Source: Methanosarcinales archaeon | GTDB lineage: Archaea; Halobacteriota; Methanosarcinia; Methanosarcinales; Methanogasteraceae | Assembly: GCA_030666765.1 (NCBI GenBank) | Contig: DAOUXE010000111.1 | Coordinates: 1-5,346 of the forward strand | Direction of reading: 5' to 3' | DNA length: 5,346 bases | Shown: in pieces, positions 5,304 to 5,346 of the stretch | How the letters are laid out: every line of letters begins with the position of its first letter | Position numbering within the stretch: position 1 is the stretch's first letter | The notes under the pieces: model-generated | What the model saw: only the letters and a program-made list of their open reading frames with translations | Told to the model about the DNA's origin: nothing | Databases searched by the model: none | Position numbers and translations under genes: made by a program

Positions 5304-5346
5304 CCTGATCCGCTTTCGATCTCTTTTACGGCTTGTTCAAATGGAA
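5300..5346 (-). CDS. C-terminal end of the cognate antitoxin (partial)
   Basis: The frame running in from the window edge reads PFEQAVKEIESGSG and stops at TGA (5302-5300), sharing ATGA with the toxin start. The Glu- and Lys-rich tail fits a small RelB/Phd-like antitoxin C-terminus, the part that usually wraps the toxin. Only 14 residues are visible, so the DNA-binding family cannot be named; the call rests mainly on position and overlap. Confidence 0.6.
   Translation of the reverse strand, partial: PFEQAVKEIESGSG

Overview
The window is archaeal, most likely from a methanogen or an anaerobic methane/alkane oxidiser of the Methanomicrobia type (an ANME-1-like lineage would fit, but this is inference). 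The reasons are a complete gene for formylmethanofuran:tetrahydromethanopterin formyltransferase (Ftr), a complete ABCE1/RLI ribosome-recycling ATPase, a surface protein ending in a PGF-CTERM archaeosortase signal, U-tract terminators and BRE/TATA-like promoters.

Layout: (1) 30-179, minus: a strong Shine-Dalgarno and the first ~28 codons of an Ntn-hydrolase-like protein, which then lose homology and end at a stop; probably a broken gene. (2) 252-1145, minus: ftr, with its own SD, a candidate promoter and an oligo-T terminator. (3) 1205-2968, minus: ABCE1. (4) 2969-3233: divergent intergenic region with candidate promoters for ABCE1 and the surface protein. (5) 3234-4655, plus: a secreted seven-blade FG-GAP beta-propeller protein made of 55-residue (165-bp) repeats, then a short dockerin-like GDLNGD remnant and a PGF-CTERM anchor. 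(6) 4656-5048: no intact gene, but 4763-4934 holds a frameshifted dockerin remnant in the same phase as the propeller gene. (7) 5049-5303 and 5300-5346, minus: a RelE/ParE-type toxin and the last codons of its presumed antitoxin, overlapping by ATGA.

The genes do not form one pathway. Ftr is core C1 metabolism and ABCE1 is core translation. The right half is accessory: a cell-surface repeat protein with signs of C-terminal domain exchange, then a toxin-antitoxin pair. I see no convincing undescribed multi-gene system. The most interesting signal is the displaced dockerin next to a surface protein that keeps a clipped dockerin motif and now ends in a different anchoring signal.
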